Positions 48,680 to 61,241 of a stretch of 64,000 nt of DNA are shown here, piece after piece. The stretch is from Lithobates sylvaticus (Eukaryota; Chordata; Amphibia; Anura; Ranidae): NCBI GenBank assembly GCA_028564925.1, contig CM053031.1, positions 169,418,584 through 169,482,583 of the forward strand, in the 5' to 3' direction. Position 1 is the stretch's first letter; every line of letters starts with the position of its first letter. The notes below the pieces were generated by a model that was not told the origin of the DNA, searched no databases, and saw only the letters and a list, made by a program, of their open reading frames with translations. The translations under genes and the position numbers were made by a program.

Positions 48680-49200
48680 CTGTAGTATACATTGCTGCCC
48701 CTATACTGTACTCTCCTGCCCCCTGTACTGTGTCTACTTACCCTCTCCCTGTACTGTCCCCCCCCCTGTACTGTGCCCACTTGCTCCCCCTGTACTGTAC
48801 CCTCTTGCGCCCCCCCCCATATTATGCCCCTACCCTTGTACTGTGCCCCTACACCTGTACTGTGCCCACTTGCTCCCCCTATACTGTACCCTCCTAACCA
48901 CTGTACTGTGTCCTCCTGCCCCCCATACTGTACCTTCCTGCCCCCTCTGTACTGTATCCTCCTGCCCCCCATACTGTACCTTCCTGCCCCCTCTGTACTG
49001 TATCCTCCTGCCCCCCATACTGTACCTTCCTGCCCCCATCTGTACTGTGCCCTCATGCTGTCCCATACTGTACCTTCCTGCCCCCCTCTGTACTGTGCCC
49101 TCCTGCTGCCCACACTGTACCTTCCTGCCCCCTCTGTACTGTGCCCTCCTGCTGCCACATTCTGTACCTTCCTGCCCCCCTCTGTACTGTACCATCCTGT
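48680..49200. repeat. minisatellite, 23-bp half-units / 46-bp dimer
   Basis: Repeats of CTGTACTGTGCCCTCCTGCC type alternate with ATACTGTACCTTCCTGCC. The unbroken frames over this tract are repeat artefacts. Confidence 0.85.
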
Positions 49201-49749
49201 TCCACCTGTAATTTGGAAGTTTTGTTGTGTTTGTGTCTTCTAATAATGATTGTCGTGTATTTTTTGTTAAAATATTGGTTTTTATTTTTTGGAGGGGGGG
49301 AGGTGTCATGTGGGCTGTATAGGGCCCATGATTTCTAACAGCAGCCCTGGGCATCGCTATGGGGGGGTGGGGGGTGCAGTCCGGCAGTGAACACAAGCTG
49401 CCGCGCTGTGATAAGAGAGAGGGGAGCTGAGGAATGTCAGCGTATCTCCCCGCTCTTCCCCCTTTCTCCTGTCAGCAGGGAAAAGAGAGCGACTCTCATC
49501 TTGTTCACCCAGCTTGGTGCCCAGTTTGCTTCCCTCCCCATTGGCCACAGCAAAGGGCCAATCAGAAGAGGCTAGTGTAGCATTATGGGACATGTAATCC
49601 CGGAACATTGTCAGCCCCATTGTTTTCCACAGGCAGCAGACTTCAGCCCCCAGCATGCACTCTGCTGGGGGAAATATTTTGAGCCTGAAACCCAGGAAGA
49701 AGCTGTGTGAGTGAGTGCTACAGGAAAAAGAGAGGACTGTGCTGGGCCA

Positions 49750-49855
49750 GAGAGAGCACCATGCTGTACCTGCACCCCCAGAGAGAGAGCAACACTGTAC
49801 CTGCACCACCAGAGAGAGAGCAACGCTGTACCTGCACAACCAGAGAGAGCACCGC
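49750..49855. repeat. tandem repeat, about 29-30-bp unit
   Basis: Three to four units of CAGAGAGAGAGCAAC followed by GCTGTACCTGCAC. Confidence 0.8.
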
Positions 49856-49965
49856 GGTCATGGGAGGATCCCAGGGTAACGAAGAATCCTTAGGAGAGCA
49901 TGTTTGAGTCATTGCCATAGAAATATTTGGGGAGGAGTTAGTAAGATGACCACGGGATCGGCCTG

Positions 49966-50549
49966 GGTGAACTTGCATTTTGTGTTTCATGGACTGTGCA
50001 TGTGTTTTCAATTGCCTTATTAGCACACAAATGTGTGTCAAGAGAGTACATTTGGGTATCCTTATAGAGTTTTTAACACATGTATTTTCTCTTTGTATTT
50101 TGTTTGTTATGTCTTTGCAAAACAGATGTGTTTTAGAGCAAGTATTTTTTACTTTTGTTTATTTTTATTTTTTTGGGGGGGGTATTTTTTCCTGAAATAT
50201 TTTTGATGTTGTCAATGTGTGTTGTTTGTAGGTTGTTAGTTTGTTTGATTTATTTGTGTGTGATGCAAAATGGTCAGACCTCAAAACCATGTTCTGTTAG
50301 CATCTCAAATTAATATACATGTGTGTTTTGCTTTCCTTGCACTTTTCCAAGTCCTGTTTTGTTGACTAATAAAATTTGTAGCAAATTTTTATGTTTTATG
50401 TGTTTTGTTAATAATTTGTTTTGCAGATGCATGTTCAAGCCAAGTAATGCATTTTACACCCCCCCCCCCCCCAAACAATTTTCAGGCAACAGATTTCCCA
50501 ACTGCAGCTTAACTAGGCTAATTGGCATGGCAAAACAAAAAAAGGTTGT
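49966..50549. other. unassigned T/G-rich sequence
   Basis: No frame above background and no recognised element. Homopolymer runs (G at about 50,174, C at about 50,460) are the only structure. Confidence 0.3.
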
Positions 50550-50739
50550 GATTTGTCCAGAGGCGGCTCTAGGCTTTGTGAGGCCTTAGGCAAATCGTAG
50601 ACATGAGGCCCCACTCACGCCCATAATGGGAAAAATAATTCAAACATTATCCTGGCCCCCACCCCTAGCAATTTCGCTTCCCATCCCAACATCCCAACAT
50701 CCCAAAAAACAAATGCACATAGACTTATCTAAAAAAAAA

Positions 50740-50975
50740 ACTTTAATAATGTAAACATAAAGATCTGGATAAATACGGATAAAATCACATAAAATCGCAT
50801 ATAGTCGCATAAAATTATAAAAAGTCACATATAATCGCATAAAATCTCATAAAATATTCCAAGATCGCATACTATTTCAACAAAAGTGCATATAGACACA
50901 TAAGGTGTGTAAAATCGCATGGAATCATATATAGTTGCATAAAAGTGCACAGAAAAAATAATCGCATAAAGGAAG
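50740..50975. repeat. short-unit AT-rich tandem repeat
   Basis: Degenerate 12-14-bp units of AATCGCATAAA / AGTCGCATAAA type. Confidence 0.75.
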
Positions 50976-50989
50976 GTGGAGGTGGTGCC

Positions 50990-51720
50990 AAAAACTAATA
51001 AAAGCACAAAGGTGTAGGTCCGTGAGATCAGTCCTGACTCGGCTGGACTTAGTGCAATATACGGTGGTTTCAGTGGTGTTCTATTCTCCAAAGTGAGCTA
51101 AGTGATTCAGTGATTTAGGTTTTTTATCCTCCGATTTATGGTGTGCGTGTCCCCTTACCTTACCGCTGTAAGGTAACAGCGTTTTTTAATGTGTGGGTTC
51201 CAGGCAGGCCTCTATTTCTCCCTGGTGGTGTTCTCCTATATGGGTTCCGGTCCTGGGGGTCCTGGTCCTAGTGGGGATTCTCTCTAGGAAAGGTCCCTCT
51301 ATCTCCTTTATGGGTTCCGGTCCTAGGGGGTCCTGGTCCTAGTGGGGGTTCTCTCTGGGAGGGTCCCTCTGCTGCCTGGTTCTCGATAGTGTACCTCACA
51401 GGGTGGGGTAGGGTAAAGAGAGAGCGCTCGATAGTGTAGTATGTCAAAAAAAGATTTTATTTCACAGTAATGTATAAACAGAAACTCACATTTATCATTG
51501 GTTGTTGTGTGTATAGCCGACGAGCGCCGAGCTCGTATATCACTTCCGGTATCTCAAGTGTCTGTGACGTCCCGACGCGTGTTCGTCACGGTCACGTGAC
51601 TTCATCCTTTTTTATATATCTTCTATCTGGATCGGAAAATCCCTTTCAGTGTTTGCCGCAGTATCCATTACATTATAATTTAGAAAGGCAGCGCAGAGAT
51701 AACCAATTTACCAAAACATA
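50990..51720 (-). mobile_element. Penelope-type terminal-repeat fragment
   Basis: It shares the TACCTTACCGCTGTAAGGTA hairpin with 63,343-63,362 and carries a decayed hammerhead-like motif on the minus strand (51,566-51,612). A roughly 75-bp unit (GGGTTCCGGTCC start) is repeated twice at about 51,240-51,375. No coding region. Confidence 0.5.
51566..51612 (-). ncRNA. decayed hammerhead-like motif
   Basis: Minus strand: GGATGA in place of CTGATGA, then stem II GTCAC/GTGAC, GAAC instead of GAAA, and GCGTC. Stem I does not pair. Remnant only. Confidence 0.4.
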
Positions 51721-51739
51721 AAGATCTAGTTCACACTCA

Positions 51740-52090
51740 CTGATTGCTCCAGGTTCACTGGTTGCTAGAGGTCACTGCACATCATTACTTCTTACTGATT
51801 GGTTGCTAGAAGCTACTGCACATTATTACAGCTCACTGATGGATTGCTAGAGGTTACTGCACCTTTACTACCGCTCACTGATGGGTTGCTAGAGGTTACT
51901 GCACCTTTACTACCACTCACTGATGGGTTGCTAGAGGTTACTGTACTTCATTACAGTCTACTCATTGGTTGCTAGAGGTTACTGCATGTCATTACCGCTT
52001 ACTCATTGATTGCTAGAGGTTACTGCACATTATTACTGCTCACTGATTGGTTGCTATGGGTTACTGCTTATTATTATCACTCGCTGTTTG
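51740..52090. repeat. minisatellite, 41-42-bp unit
   Basis: About eight units of TTGCTAGAGGTTACTGCAC plus a CTCACTGATGG spacer; starts measured at 51,842, 51,884, 51,925, 51,967 and 52,008. Confidence 0.88.
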
Positions 52091-52199
52091 CTCACTGGGT
52101 GGCAGGGCAGTATTATGGTGTGTGATGCAACTGTGGTTGGATGACAGGATGTAGTTTGGGGTGATGATGGCAGTATTGGGGAGAGGCTGAGATCATATC

Positions 52200-53890
52200 T
52201 CCCCTATAATGATATGGGGTAGGGTGATAGGATGCCAGAGGTGGGATACAGGAGGAAAGAAGATAATAATGACAGGAGGAAGGGTGTTAGTATGCCAGAG
52301 GTGGGGTACAGGGATGATGGGGTTGTTGATGACAATAGGTGTGGTGGTAGAATGTCAGCAGTGGGGTACAGGGGGGATGATGATGAGGTGGGGTTGTAAG
52401 CAGCTTACAGTGGGGTACAGGGGGGATGATGATGAGGTGGGGTTGTAGGCAGCTGACAGTGGGGTACAGGGGATGAAGATAATGATGATAACAGGGGTAG
52501 GGTGGTGGATGCTAGAGGTGGCGTACGTGGGGGATAAGGATGATAACAGGGGTAGGGTGGTGGATGCTAGAGTTGGGCTACATGGGGATGATGATGACAG
52601 GAGGCAGGGTGGTAGGATGTCAGGGTTGGGGTATGGGGGGGATGATGACGGCAGGGGGTGGGGTGGTAGGAAGCTGGCAGTGGAGTACCAGGAGGGATTA
52701 AGATGAGAATGATGACAGGGGATGGGGTGGTGGGATGCCAGAGGTGGGATACAGAGGGATGATGGGGATGTTGATGAATGGGATGTCGGCAGTGGGGTAC
52801 AGGGGGAGTGATGATGTGGGGTGGTAGGCAGCTGACAGTGGGGTACAGGAGGGGTGATGATGATGACTTGGGGTGGTAGGCAGCTGACAGTGAGGTACAG
52901 GGGGAGATGATGATGATGTGGGGTGGTAGGCAGCTGACAGTGGGGTTCAGGGGAGGGGTGATGATTACGTGGGGTGGTAGGCAGCTGACAGTGGGGTACA
53001 GGGGGGATGACGTGGGGTGGTAGGCAGCTGACAGTGGGGTACAGGGAGGGGATGATGATGACGTGGGGTGGTAGGCAGCTGACCGTAGGGTACAGGGGGG
53101 ATGACGTGGGGTGGTAGGCAGCTGACAGTGGGGTACAGGGAGGGGATGATGATGACGTGGGGTGGTAGGCAGCTGACAGTGGGGTACAGGGGGGATGATG
53201 ATGTGGGGTGGTAGGCAGCTTACAGTGGGGTACAGGGGGGATGATGATGACGTGGGGTGGTAGGCAGCTGACCGAGGGGTACAGGGAGGGGATGATGATG
53301 ACGTGGGGTGGTAGGCAGCAGACAGTGAGGTACAGGGGGGGGGGGGATGATGATGACGTGGGTTGGTGGGCAGCTGACAGTGGGGTACAGGGGGGATGAT
53401 GATGTGGGGTGGTAGGCAGCTGACAGTGGGGTACAGGGGGGGGGATGATGATGACGTGGGTTGGTAGGCAGCTGACAGTGGGGTACAGGGAGGGGATGAT
53501 GATGACGTGGGGTGGTAGGCCGCTGACAGTGGGGTACAGGGGGGATGAAGATAAGGATGATGATAACAGGGGTAGGGTGGTAGATGCTAGAGGTGGGGTA
53601 CATGGCAATGAGAATGACAGGAGGCAGGGTGGTAGGATGTCACAGGTGGGGTAGGGGATGATGATGACAGGGGGTGAGGTGGTAGTCATCTGGCAGTGGG
53701 GTAAAGCAGAGATAATGGTAGGGTGGTGGGATGCCAGGAACAGGGAGATTAGGATAAGGATGGAGATGATGACAGGGGTAAGTTGGTAGGAAGCTGACAG
53801 TGGGAAGTACTACAGGAGGTAGGATCATGCCAGGAACAGGGGGATGAGGAGGATAATGATGATAGCATGGGGTCAGTAGGTGGCATCATA
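52200..53890. repeat. purine-rich minisatellite, about 45-52-bp unit
   Basis: More than 25 variants of GGTAGGCAGCTGACAGTGGG plus a GATGATGATGACG spacer. The plus strand is strongly G-rich. It produces a 444-aa spurious frame on the minus strand. Confidence 0.9.
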
Positions 53891-54501
53891 TGCCGGATTG
53901 CATGCATATAATCACTCAGGGCAGTGTGTGTGAGGTCACAGGGGCGGAAGGCAGCAGTAATTCTCGGGGGGGGGGGGGGGGGGCTCAGTCAGGAGGTGAT
54001 GTCATGGGTCGGGATGTGTCAGTGTCGGCACAGGCAGGACTGTACCTTTGACTCTTTGAGGCTGTTAGTTGCAGACTCAGACTGGCTCCTGGATGGATTT
54101 CCTTGTCAAAAGATTTTTATTAAGTTCAAAGTAATAAGCTTAACATACATGTTAATAGATACATGTTAACATAAGGAATGAAGCTCAATTATTACAGAAG
54201 TAGGTAAGAATATAAAACATAAAATAAAATATGATAAATAAATAAGGATACTTGAAGTAGAGATTTTAGACCCAATACATTTTATCAAAAGGTATCCCTC
54301 TATTTCTACCATGTTAGTTTCCCATGTAACGCGGATGAGATACATCATTAGTAACAATGAGCTTCAAGAATCAATGAGGGGGATGGGAGAGGAAGGAAAG
54401 AAAATAGAGAAAGAAAAGAGAGGGGGAAAGAATTTTTACTGGATTGATCCGAGAGCCAGTGTGGAGATTAGTAAGGTTTGAGTTCCATCAAATATAATCA
54501 A

Positions 54502-57500
54502 CTACCATGGCAGTACTGAATTATCAAAGGATGAAGGTGCGAAAAAATTAACCCATGGGCGCCACATATTTTCAAATTTTGGAATTTGATTATGTTCTAT
54601 GGCAGCCATTTTAGAGTGAATCATGAAGTTGTTCATTCTATGTTTTGACTCAGCTACCACCAAAGAAGGAGATTTCCATGCTTTCGCCAGAGTTTGCTTT
54701 GCAGCTGTAAGGAGCCGGACAAAAAGCTTAAACTGTATATGTGTCAGGTATACTGGTTTAAGATTAAGTAATGCCGTGGTAGGGTCTGGTTGCATTGGTA
54801 TTTTAAGTAGTTTGGAGGCAATTAAAAATATTTCCTTCCAGAAGGTTTGAGCTATAGGACAGGCCCACCAGATGTGCATTTGGGTACCCAAGTCCGAACA
54901 GCCACGAAAGCAAAGGGCTGAACAGGATGAAGAGTATTTAGCAACTCTGGAAGGTACAAGGTACCATCGGGTCAAGACTTTATAATTGGTTTCAACCGCT
55001 AAAACGTTAGGAGAGGATGTTTTGGTAGCTAACCAGATATCTGACCATTCTGTAGCAGTTATTGTACGCCCAAGGTCCTCCTCCCATTTCTGAGCATAGG
55101 AAGGTTTGGCCGAGTTGGGTGCAGTTAGTAACTGAGAGTAAAGAGAGGAAATTAGATTCTTGGCATGTGGGTCCTTTTTACATGTGGCTTCAAACTTTGT
55201 GAGTTGATCAAGTGATGTGTCTGTATTTGTATAAGGTGTGAATTTTTTTTTTTTAATCTGAAGGTATCGGAATATTTCCGAGGGAGGTAACCCAAAAGTC
55301 TCTTGGAGATCTTGAAAAGGAATAATGTTGGAGGACGTACTGAAGCTAATGTAAGCTTAAAACATCTAGGGAAGGGTCATGTAGACCAATGCGATCTTTA
55401 GGATGAAGCCATAGAAGGTTTGAGACGGATAAGGGATCACATTCAGTTGCTTCTATTGACACCCACAGAGGGGTTTCTTGTGTTGCATGATATTTTGGTA
55501 AGCTTGCAATATGGGCCGATTTGTAATATAACGCAAAGTTGGGAAAACCCAAGCCACCAGAAGGCTTAGGAAGATATAATGTTTGGGAAGGGATTCAAGG
55601 TTTGGAAGATCCCCATACAAATGTCGTTACCCTTTTCTGAATTAGTCTAAGAAAGTATGCTGGGATTGGGATCGGCAGGACTCTGAACAAATATAGTAAT
55701 TTAGGTAAAATTGTCATTTTTATAGTATTAATTCTACCTAGCCAAGATAATGGAAGGTGAGACCATTGTTTCATTAAATCAGTCACTCTTCTCAGAGTAG
55801 GTGGGTAATTGGTAAGAGATCTGAGATAGAAGCTGTTAGATTGATACCAAGATATGGGATTGTTTTTTCCGCCCAGGTAAAAGGAAGTGCTGATTTTACC
55901 ATGTCTTTTTCTCTGTCAGGTAGGGATATATTCAGTGCTAAACATTTTTTGGGGTTAATTGTTAATCCGGATATATTGGCAAACCTATTAAGGATAGGTA
56001 ATAGATTGGGACCAGAGACTTGGGTAGATAAGAATAGTAGAATATCGTCCGCAAACAAGCAGAGTTTGTGATGGAAGCCTCCTAGTTCTATTCCGGTTAT
56101 TGTTGGGTCTAATCTAATATATTGTGCAAGGGGTTCTATTAAAAGGGCAAATAAAAGTGGGAAAAGTGGACATCCCTGACGTGTGCCTCTTTCTATTTTG
56201 AAAGAGTCAGATTTATAGCCTGCATATTTTACATATGCTTGAGGTCTATCATAAAGTGCTGATATCCACTTAATGAAGTGGGGTCCAAAACCCCATTTCT
56301 GGAGAGTGTGATACAAATAGGGCCAAGAAACCGAATCAAAAGCTTTCCTGATATCTAGGGAAAGGAAACAAGAGGGAATGCGGCGAGTTTTGGCAATGTG
56401 CGCCAAGAGTACTGCTCGACGCACATTGTCACTAGCTTGGCCAGTAGGCATGAAGCCTACCTGGTCACGAGGAATAAGGTTACCTATGATTTTGTTGAGG
56501 TGGGATGCCAAAATTTTCGCTAGAATTTTAATGTCAAGGTTTAAAAGTGAAATGGGGCGGAAATTTGAGCAGGATGTGCTATCGGAATTTGGTTTTGGGA
56601 TCATGCAGATTATTGCCATTAACGATTCTTGTCTAAATGAGTATCCTTCTAATATTGTATTGAAAGCTTTGGTTAGGAGTGGAGAAAGGATCTCTGCAAA
56701 AGTATGGTAATATATGGCTGAAAAACCATCTGGGCCTGGCCTTTTGTTTTGCTTTAGTTCTTTAATAGTTTTTACTACCTCAACCTCTGAAATAGGTTCT
56801 TCAAGAAGAGAATTTTGGGTCTGGGTTAGTTCAGGGAGCTTTAAATGAGAGTAAAAGACATCGGCTTCAGAAGGATTAAATTCTGTTGTTTCCGAATATA
56901 GGGAAGCTAGATGGGATCTAAATTTGTGTACTATTTTAACTGGATTACAGGTATAATTATTCTTCGAAAATTGGAGTCGGATAGGGTTAGGTTGTTTATG
57001 CCTAGAATTAAGAGCACGCGCCAACATGGTGTCTGGTTTGTTAGATTTCATAAAAAAAGGCGTGTCTAGAACGTCGCAGGGACTTATCCGCGTTTTCTGT
57101 GAGAAAGAGATCATATTCTAACCGGGCCTTTTCTAATCTAGTTTTTGTGGTCGAAGAGGGATTGTGTTGGAAATTTACATAGGCAGTGTTATATTCTAAG
57201 TCCAATTTGCGTTCGAGAATTTTTCGCTCACGTTTAAACATTGCAGATTGGCGTTGGAATATTCCCCGTAGTACTGGCTTATGTGCTTCCCAGAGAGTCA
57301 GTGTAGAAATTTCAGGGGAGGTATTATGTGTTAGATATCCTTTTAAGGCTTGGTCAAATATAAGGCGATGAGATGGGTTTTTTAGCAAAATATCAGGGAG
57401 GTACCATGATGAGTCGTGTGATTTAGGTATAGTAGACGCTATGGTAGTGTATACTGCGTTATAGTCTGACCAAGGGATGGGTATAATGTTTGATGAAAGG

Positions 57501-58143
57501 ATCTCTGGTAACATACCAACAGTTAGGAGTATATGGTCGATTCTGGAGATGGTTTTATGGGGATGCGAGTAGTAAGTATATTTCCTTTTTGCTGGGTTAT
57601 GTTCTCTCCAAGAGTCAACTAAGTTATATCTCGAGAGAAGTTGTGAGAAAGATTGCTTGGTTGGGCTTCTCGTGGAGAGTATGGGGATTTATCTAGAAAT
57701 GGGAGGAGGACCTGGTTTGAGTCTCCGCACACAATCGTTGTACCCATCCTGTGCGTGGATACTACTTGTAGAAGGTGAGATAGAAAGGATGTAGGCTGTT
57801 TGTTTGGGGCGTAATAGGACACAACTGTAACTGCCGTATCCATAATATGTCCTGTGAGAATAATATATCTCCCTTCGGGATCTTTGATTTCCGATTTGAG
57901 TATAAATGGGGTAGAGCAGTGAAAAGCTATAAGGGTTCCACGTTTCTTAGTGGTAGCTGAGGCCGTGAAAATTTGTGGATAAGAGGAGCTCATATATTTG
58001 GGTGTGGAGTCTACTGTAAAGTGGGTTTCCTGTAGGCAAACTATATGGGCTTTCTGTGCTTGAAAGAAACGGAACGCTTTAGTGCGTTTTTGCGGCACAT
58101 TAATTTCCTGTACATTCAGGGAAAGAATGTTTAAGGGTGCCAT
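54502..58143 (-). pseudogene. L1-D ORF2 (endonuclease + RT), frameshifted
   Basis: Starts MAPLNILSLNVQEINVP. Endonuclease boxes QETHF and VCGDSN are present (58,143-57,619). After a frame change near 57,600 the linker (57,514-57,041) and RT follow (57,114-55,792): KRPGPDGFSAIYY, SLDIRKAFDS, RQGCPLFPLLF and FADDILLFL. Further frame changes lie near 55,790 and 55,560-55,340, and the C-terminal W-rich segment HIWWACPIAQTFW is at 54,975-54,502. At least four breaks make it non-functional. Confidence 0.9.
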
Positions 58144-58784
58144 GGTAGATGATATAAGTGATGCTTCTTACCAGTATGCAAAGGTTTTTGGCTGAATGGA
58201 TCAATCCAATTGAACGAGAAAAAGGAAAAGGTTAAGATGGACCAGGGAAGAACTGTAAGAAGAGAAAAACATGTAACATTAGTAAGATATAATACTGTAA
58301 ACATTAGATTATGATAAATATCAAGAATTACCCGTGATGAGGAAGAAATCTCCCCATCACGGGAAAAGGGGCCGACCTCAATCGTCCACATAATATTTGT
58401 GGGCGAACGAGGGAGGCACATTGGGACACACGAAACTGCGTGAACAGAGGACAAGCCCTATGAAACGAACATCATCTAGATGTATAGGGATGTGGCCAGC
58501 TCGGCTAAAAAAATAAATAAATAAAAATAATGTTAGGACAAAATCTCTGGTTGATTATACTGGGAGGTAAATAAGATCAGTACTCTGGAGTGTATTATTA
58601 TAACTTCTATTAGGGTATAATTGGGGAAATCCGTGAGAGGATTGTGGGTATAAGGATGGGGAGTAGAATAGGAAACTGGAAAAGAAAATATAAAAATGAA
58701 CAAGTGGACCTATAACTACCAGGAGATACAGGTATGTGTTTAAGTTGCACAAACAAAATGATCAGGAAGCGGGTTCTAGAAAAA

Positions 58785-58816
<32 letters not shown>

Positions 58817-59241
58817 AAATAAAAAACACTTGGGCTGAGCTATATCCGGTAAAACAGCCTATGTGCTGAATGCATTTATTACCTTCGCTTAGTAATGTTC
58901 AAGCGAGTAAAAACTAAGTTAGAATACATAAAGAAAATAATAACTGGATTGTGCAGTAAATTTAGATTGATTAAGGAAAAATAGTCAATACCCTTTAAGG
59001 ATGGAGCCAATATATATATTAGGGAATGGCCTCCCATGTTGAGTGGGTACACAGCACTATCCAGCATTATGTTATGCCTTTATACCTAAGAGGCAGAAAT
59101 GACATAACATAAGGATAAACCAAATGGTTTATAGGGACCGATTATAAGGACCGATGCTAGATACAATTTCACAGACTTTTCAGCAATGTGACAGACATTT
59201 AGCGACTACAGTCTGGAAGAGTGGGTGAAGCAATGAGGGGT

Positions 59242-60349
59242 TCAAAAGAGACTGAGGGTAGGACGAGTGGTCAGTCCATGGAGTTTTCTTGATCCAGCGG
59301 AGGGGGGGGCTAACCGGCTTCTCTTGTGAGCATGTTGGTTTTCTATGTACTCCGGTGATTGAGACGAGCTGTGTGGGGTGGAAGGGGTTGACCTCCTTCG
59401 TGATGAGTTAGAGATGTGTGGATCGTCCACAAGGCGTAGATCTTGTAATACTCGTTGTAATTCTTCTGAGGATCTGCAGGTAAACTTTGAGCCCTGGTAT
59501 GTAAACCGGATGGAAAATGGAAATCCCCATTGATAAGTGATAGGATGACTTTGCAGCACTGTCAGTTTAGGTTTCATCGATCGACGTTTAGCGATAGTCA
59601 ATTGGGATAAGTCAGTAAATAACTGGTAATCATGACCTTGGAATTTTAGATTGCCTTTACCTCTGGCTGCAGCCAAAAGTTGCTCTTTCGTGCGATAATA
59701 GTGGAATTTAGCGATAATATCGCGTGGAGGGCCATCTGTTTTCCTGGGCATGAGGGCACGGTGGACTCTGTCCATTTCCAAGCGATCAATGGGTAGGGCC
59801 GGTTGGAGTTCTTGGAATAAGGCCGTCATGGTTGAATGCAAATCGATCACAGATTCAGGGATACCTCTGATGCGGATGTTGGAATGTCTGTCTCTGTTCT
59901 CAAAATCTTCTAACTTAGATTGCATTTTCCTCTTTAAGATTTTCTATTTCTGACATATTATTTTGTGCTGAAATTTCCACCTCATCCACTCTAATTTCTA
60001 ATGCCGCTGTACGAGCGCCAATTTCTCTAATTTCTTTTGTAAGGCTACTTGTAATATGCTCTGAGGTTTGTTTCAGTGCTCTTTGCAGCATACGTTCAAA
60101 TTGCTTTAAAGGCACTGGGGAAGCTACAAGTTCATGTGGACAGTTTTGTGAGGGAAATAGTTCAATATCTGATTCACCAGAAGATTCTGCATGTAACGGT
60201 GTCTGCTTCTGTGTCTGTGTATTAGAGCGCTCTGAGGTGCTGTGTGAGGTAGATGGCGCCATTTTAGCTGCAGCCCATACCTGAGTCACCTTTGAGGAGG
60301 TTTTCAACTTATGGCGGCTACCTCCTAGTACCATATTGAGGGTCCCCAA
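59242..60349 (-). pseudogene. L1-D ORF1, one frameshift
   Basis: N-terminal half (60,349-59,915; MVLGGSRHKLK, coiled coil) and RRM half (59,925-59,242; NIRIRGIPESVIDLHSTM) are in different frames, joined by a break near 59,920. Confidence 0.88.
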
Positions 60350-60929
60350 CGGAGCTCCGGGTTCACTGGTGGAAGCAGGACACTTTGTAATGCTTTAATG
60401 TCGGCTGGTTTGCTTTGAATTACAGCTTCTCCTCTGTCAGGGAGCGGAGCTCTAGCAGCGCATAACTGCTCTGTCATACTCCGCCGTGTGTCTCCTCCTG
60501 GATGGATTTCATGCTACACCGGGCGTCAGCTCTGACAGGTCCTCCTCCATTTCAGAATCAGATCGTCCACCCTGCAGAGGAGATCGGGGAGCTGGGGGAG
60601 CTGCTCAGCCACTGCAGGCATAGGCATTATCCAAGCTCTGCATATAGCCAGCGTCAGAGATCCGCGGTGCACAGCTGGAGGGAGGAGCCGGGACAAAGGA
60701 GTACATGGCTCCACCCACTGACCCTCAAACCTCGGGCAATGGTTAGTGACAGTCCGCCCCTAGGTGGGGAAAACGAGTTGCGGCCCCGGACGCAAGTCGG
60801 GGACACCAACCGGGGGACATTCCCTGCAACTCCTTCACGTGCGTTAGGCATATTAGGCGGCCTCTGAGAGTGCGAGGCCTTAGGCGGCCGCCTTAATTGC
60901 CTGATTAGAGAGCCGCCTCTGGATTTGTC

Positions 60930-61241
60930 TAAAAGCTACTTTCCTGGTGCCTTCATGGCAGCATATGCATGGATTGTGCATATGCCGCAATGGATAGGAG
61001 TAAGAATGGCTAGGCATCCATAAAGGATGCAAGGGGTGCTAGCTATAATCAATGGTTTAAATGATGTGATACTTACTGGGTATCGGACCCCAAAGAAGTC
61101 AAGTGAGATGAATTAACCAGCAACTCTCTTGCTGCAATATTCCTACTACTCCTACCCGAGATACTGCTGCCGTAGATACTAATGCACGAATGCCCCTACC
61201 ACTCAAGTTAAATGTAGACCGCCACCATTATAGAGGGTTCC
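60930..61241. other. unassigned sequence
   Basis: No gene or repeat recognised between the hAT element and the TTAA element. Confidence 0.3.

Larger units (their letters stand above)
47323..49965. mobile_element. hAT-like non-autonomous element (putative)
   Basis: Ends CAGGGCCGATCC and, inward from the right, CAGGCCGATCC, one base shorter. No matching 8-bp duplication is visible, so the call is tentative. Contents: inverted repeats (47,483-47,600 and about 48,340-48,540), a pyrimidine-rich minisatellite (48,680-49,200) and a 29-30-bp tandem repeat (49,750-49,855). No transposase frame. Confidence 0.45.
54102..60494 (-). mobile_element. L1-D: L1-type LINE, near full length, frames broken
   Basis: 6,393 bp with a perfect 16-bp duplication CTCCTGGATGGATTTC (54,086-54,101 and 60,495-60,510). 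Same layout as L1-C: short GC-rich 5' leader, ORF1 (60,349-59,242), ORF2 (58,143-54,502) and a 3' end closing TTTTGACAAG without a poly(A) tail. Encoded proteins align with L1-C throughout but belong to a diverged subfamily. It sits inside the hAT element. Confidence 0.9.
50558..60921. mobile_element. hAT element, 10.4 kb including insertions, no transposase
   Basis: Perfect 13-bp ends CAGAGGCGGCTCT / AGAGCCGCCTCTG flanked by the perfect 8-bp duplication GATTTGTC (50,550-50,557 and 60,922-60,929), diagnostic of hAT. No hAT transposase frame was found. It contains an AT-rich short-unit repeat, a Penelope-type fragment, two minisatellites and L1-D. About 4 kb is not L1. Confidence 0.88.

Noticed and set aside
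48627-49243. Overlapping 180-190-codon frames rich in C, P, L and Y
   Set aside because: All come from the 23/46-bp minisatellite, and several frames are open at once, as expected of a repeat.
47323-49965. Firm hAT assignment
   Set aside because: The end motifs match hAT, but no 8-bp duplication is found at the flanks, so it is kept only as putative.
52355-53689. 444-codon open frame on the minus strand
   Set aside because: Lies wholly in a minisatellite whose unit lacks stops. The protein is a low-complexity P/H/I/S repeat with no domain.
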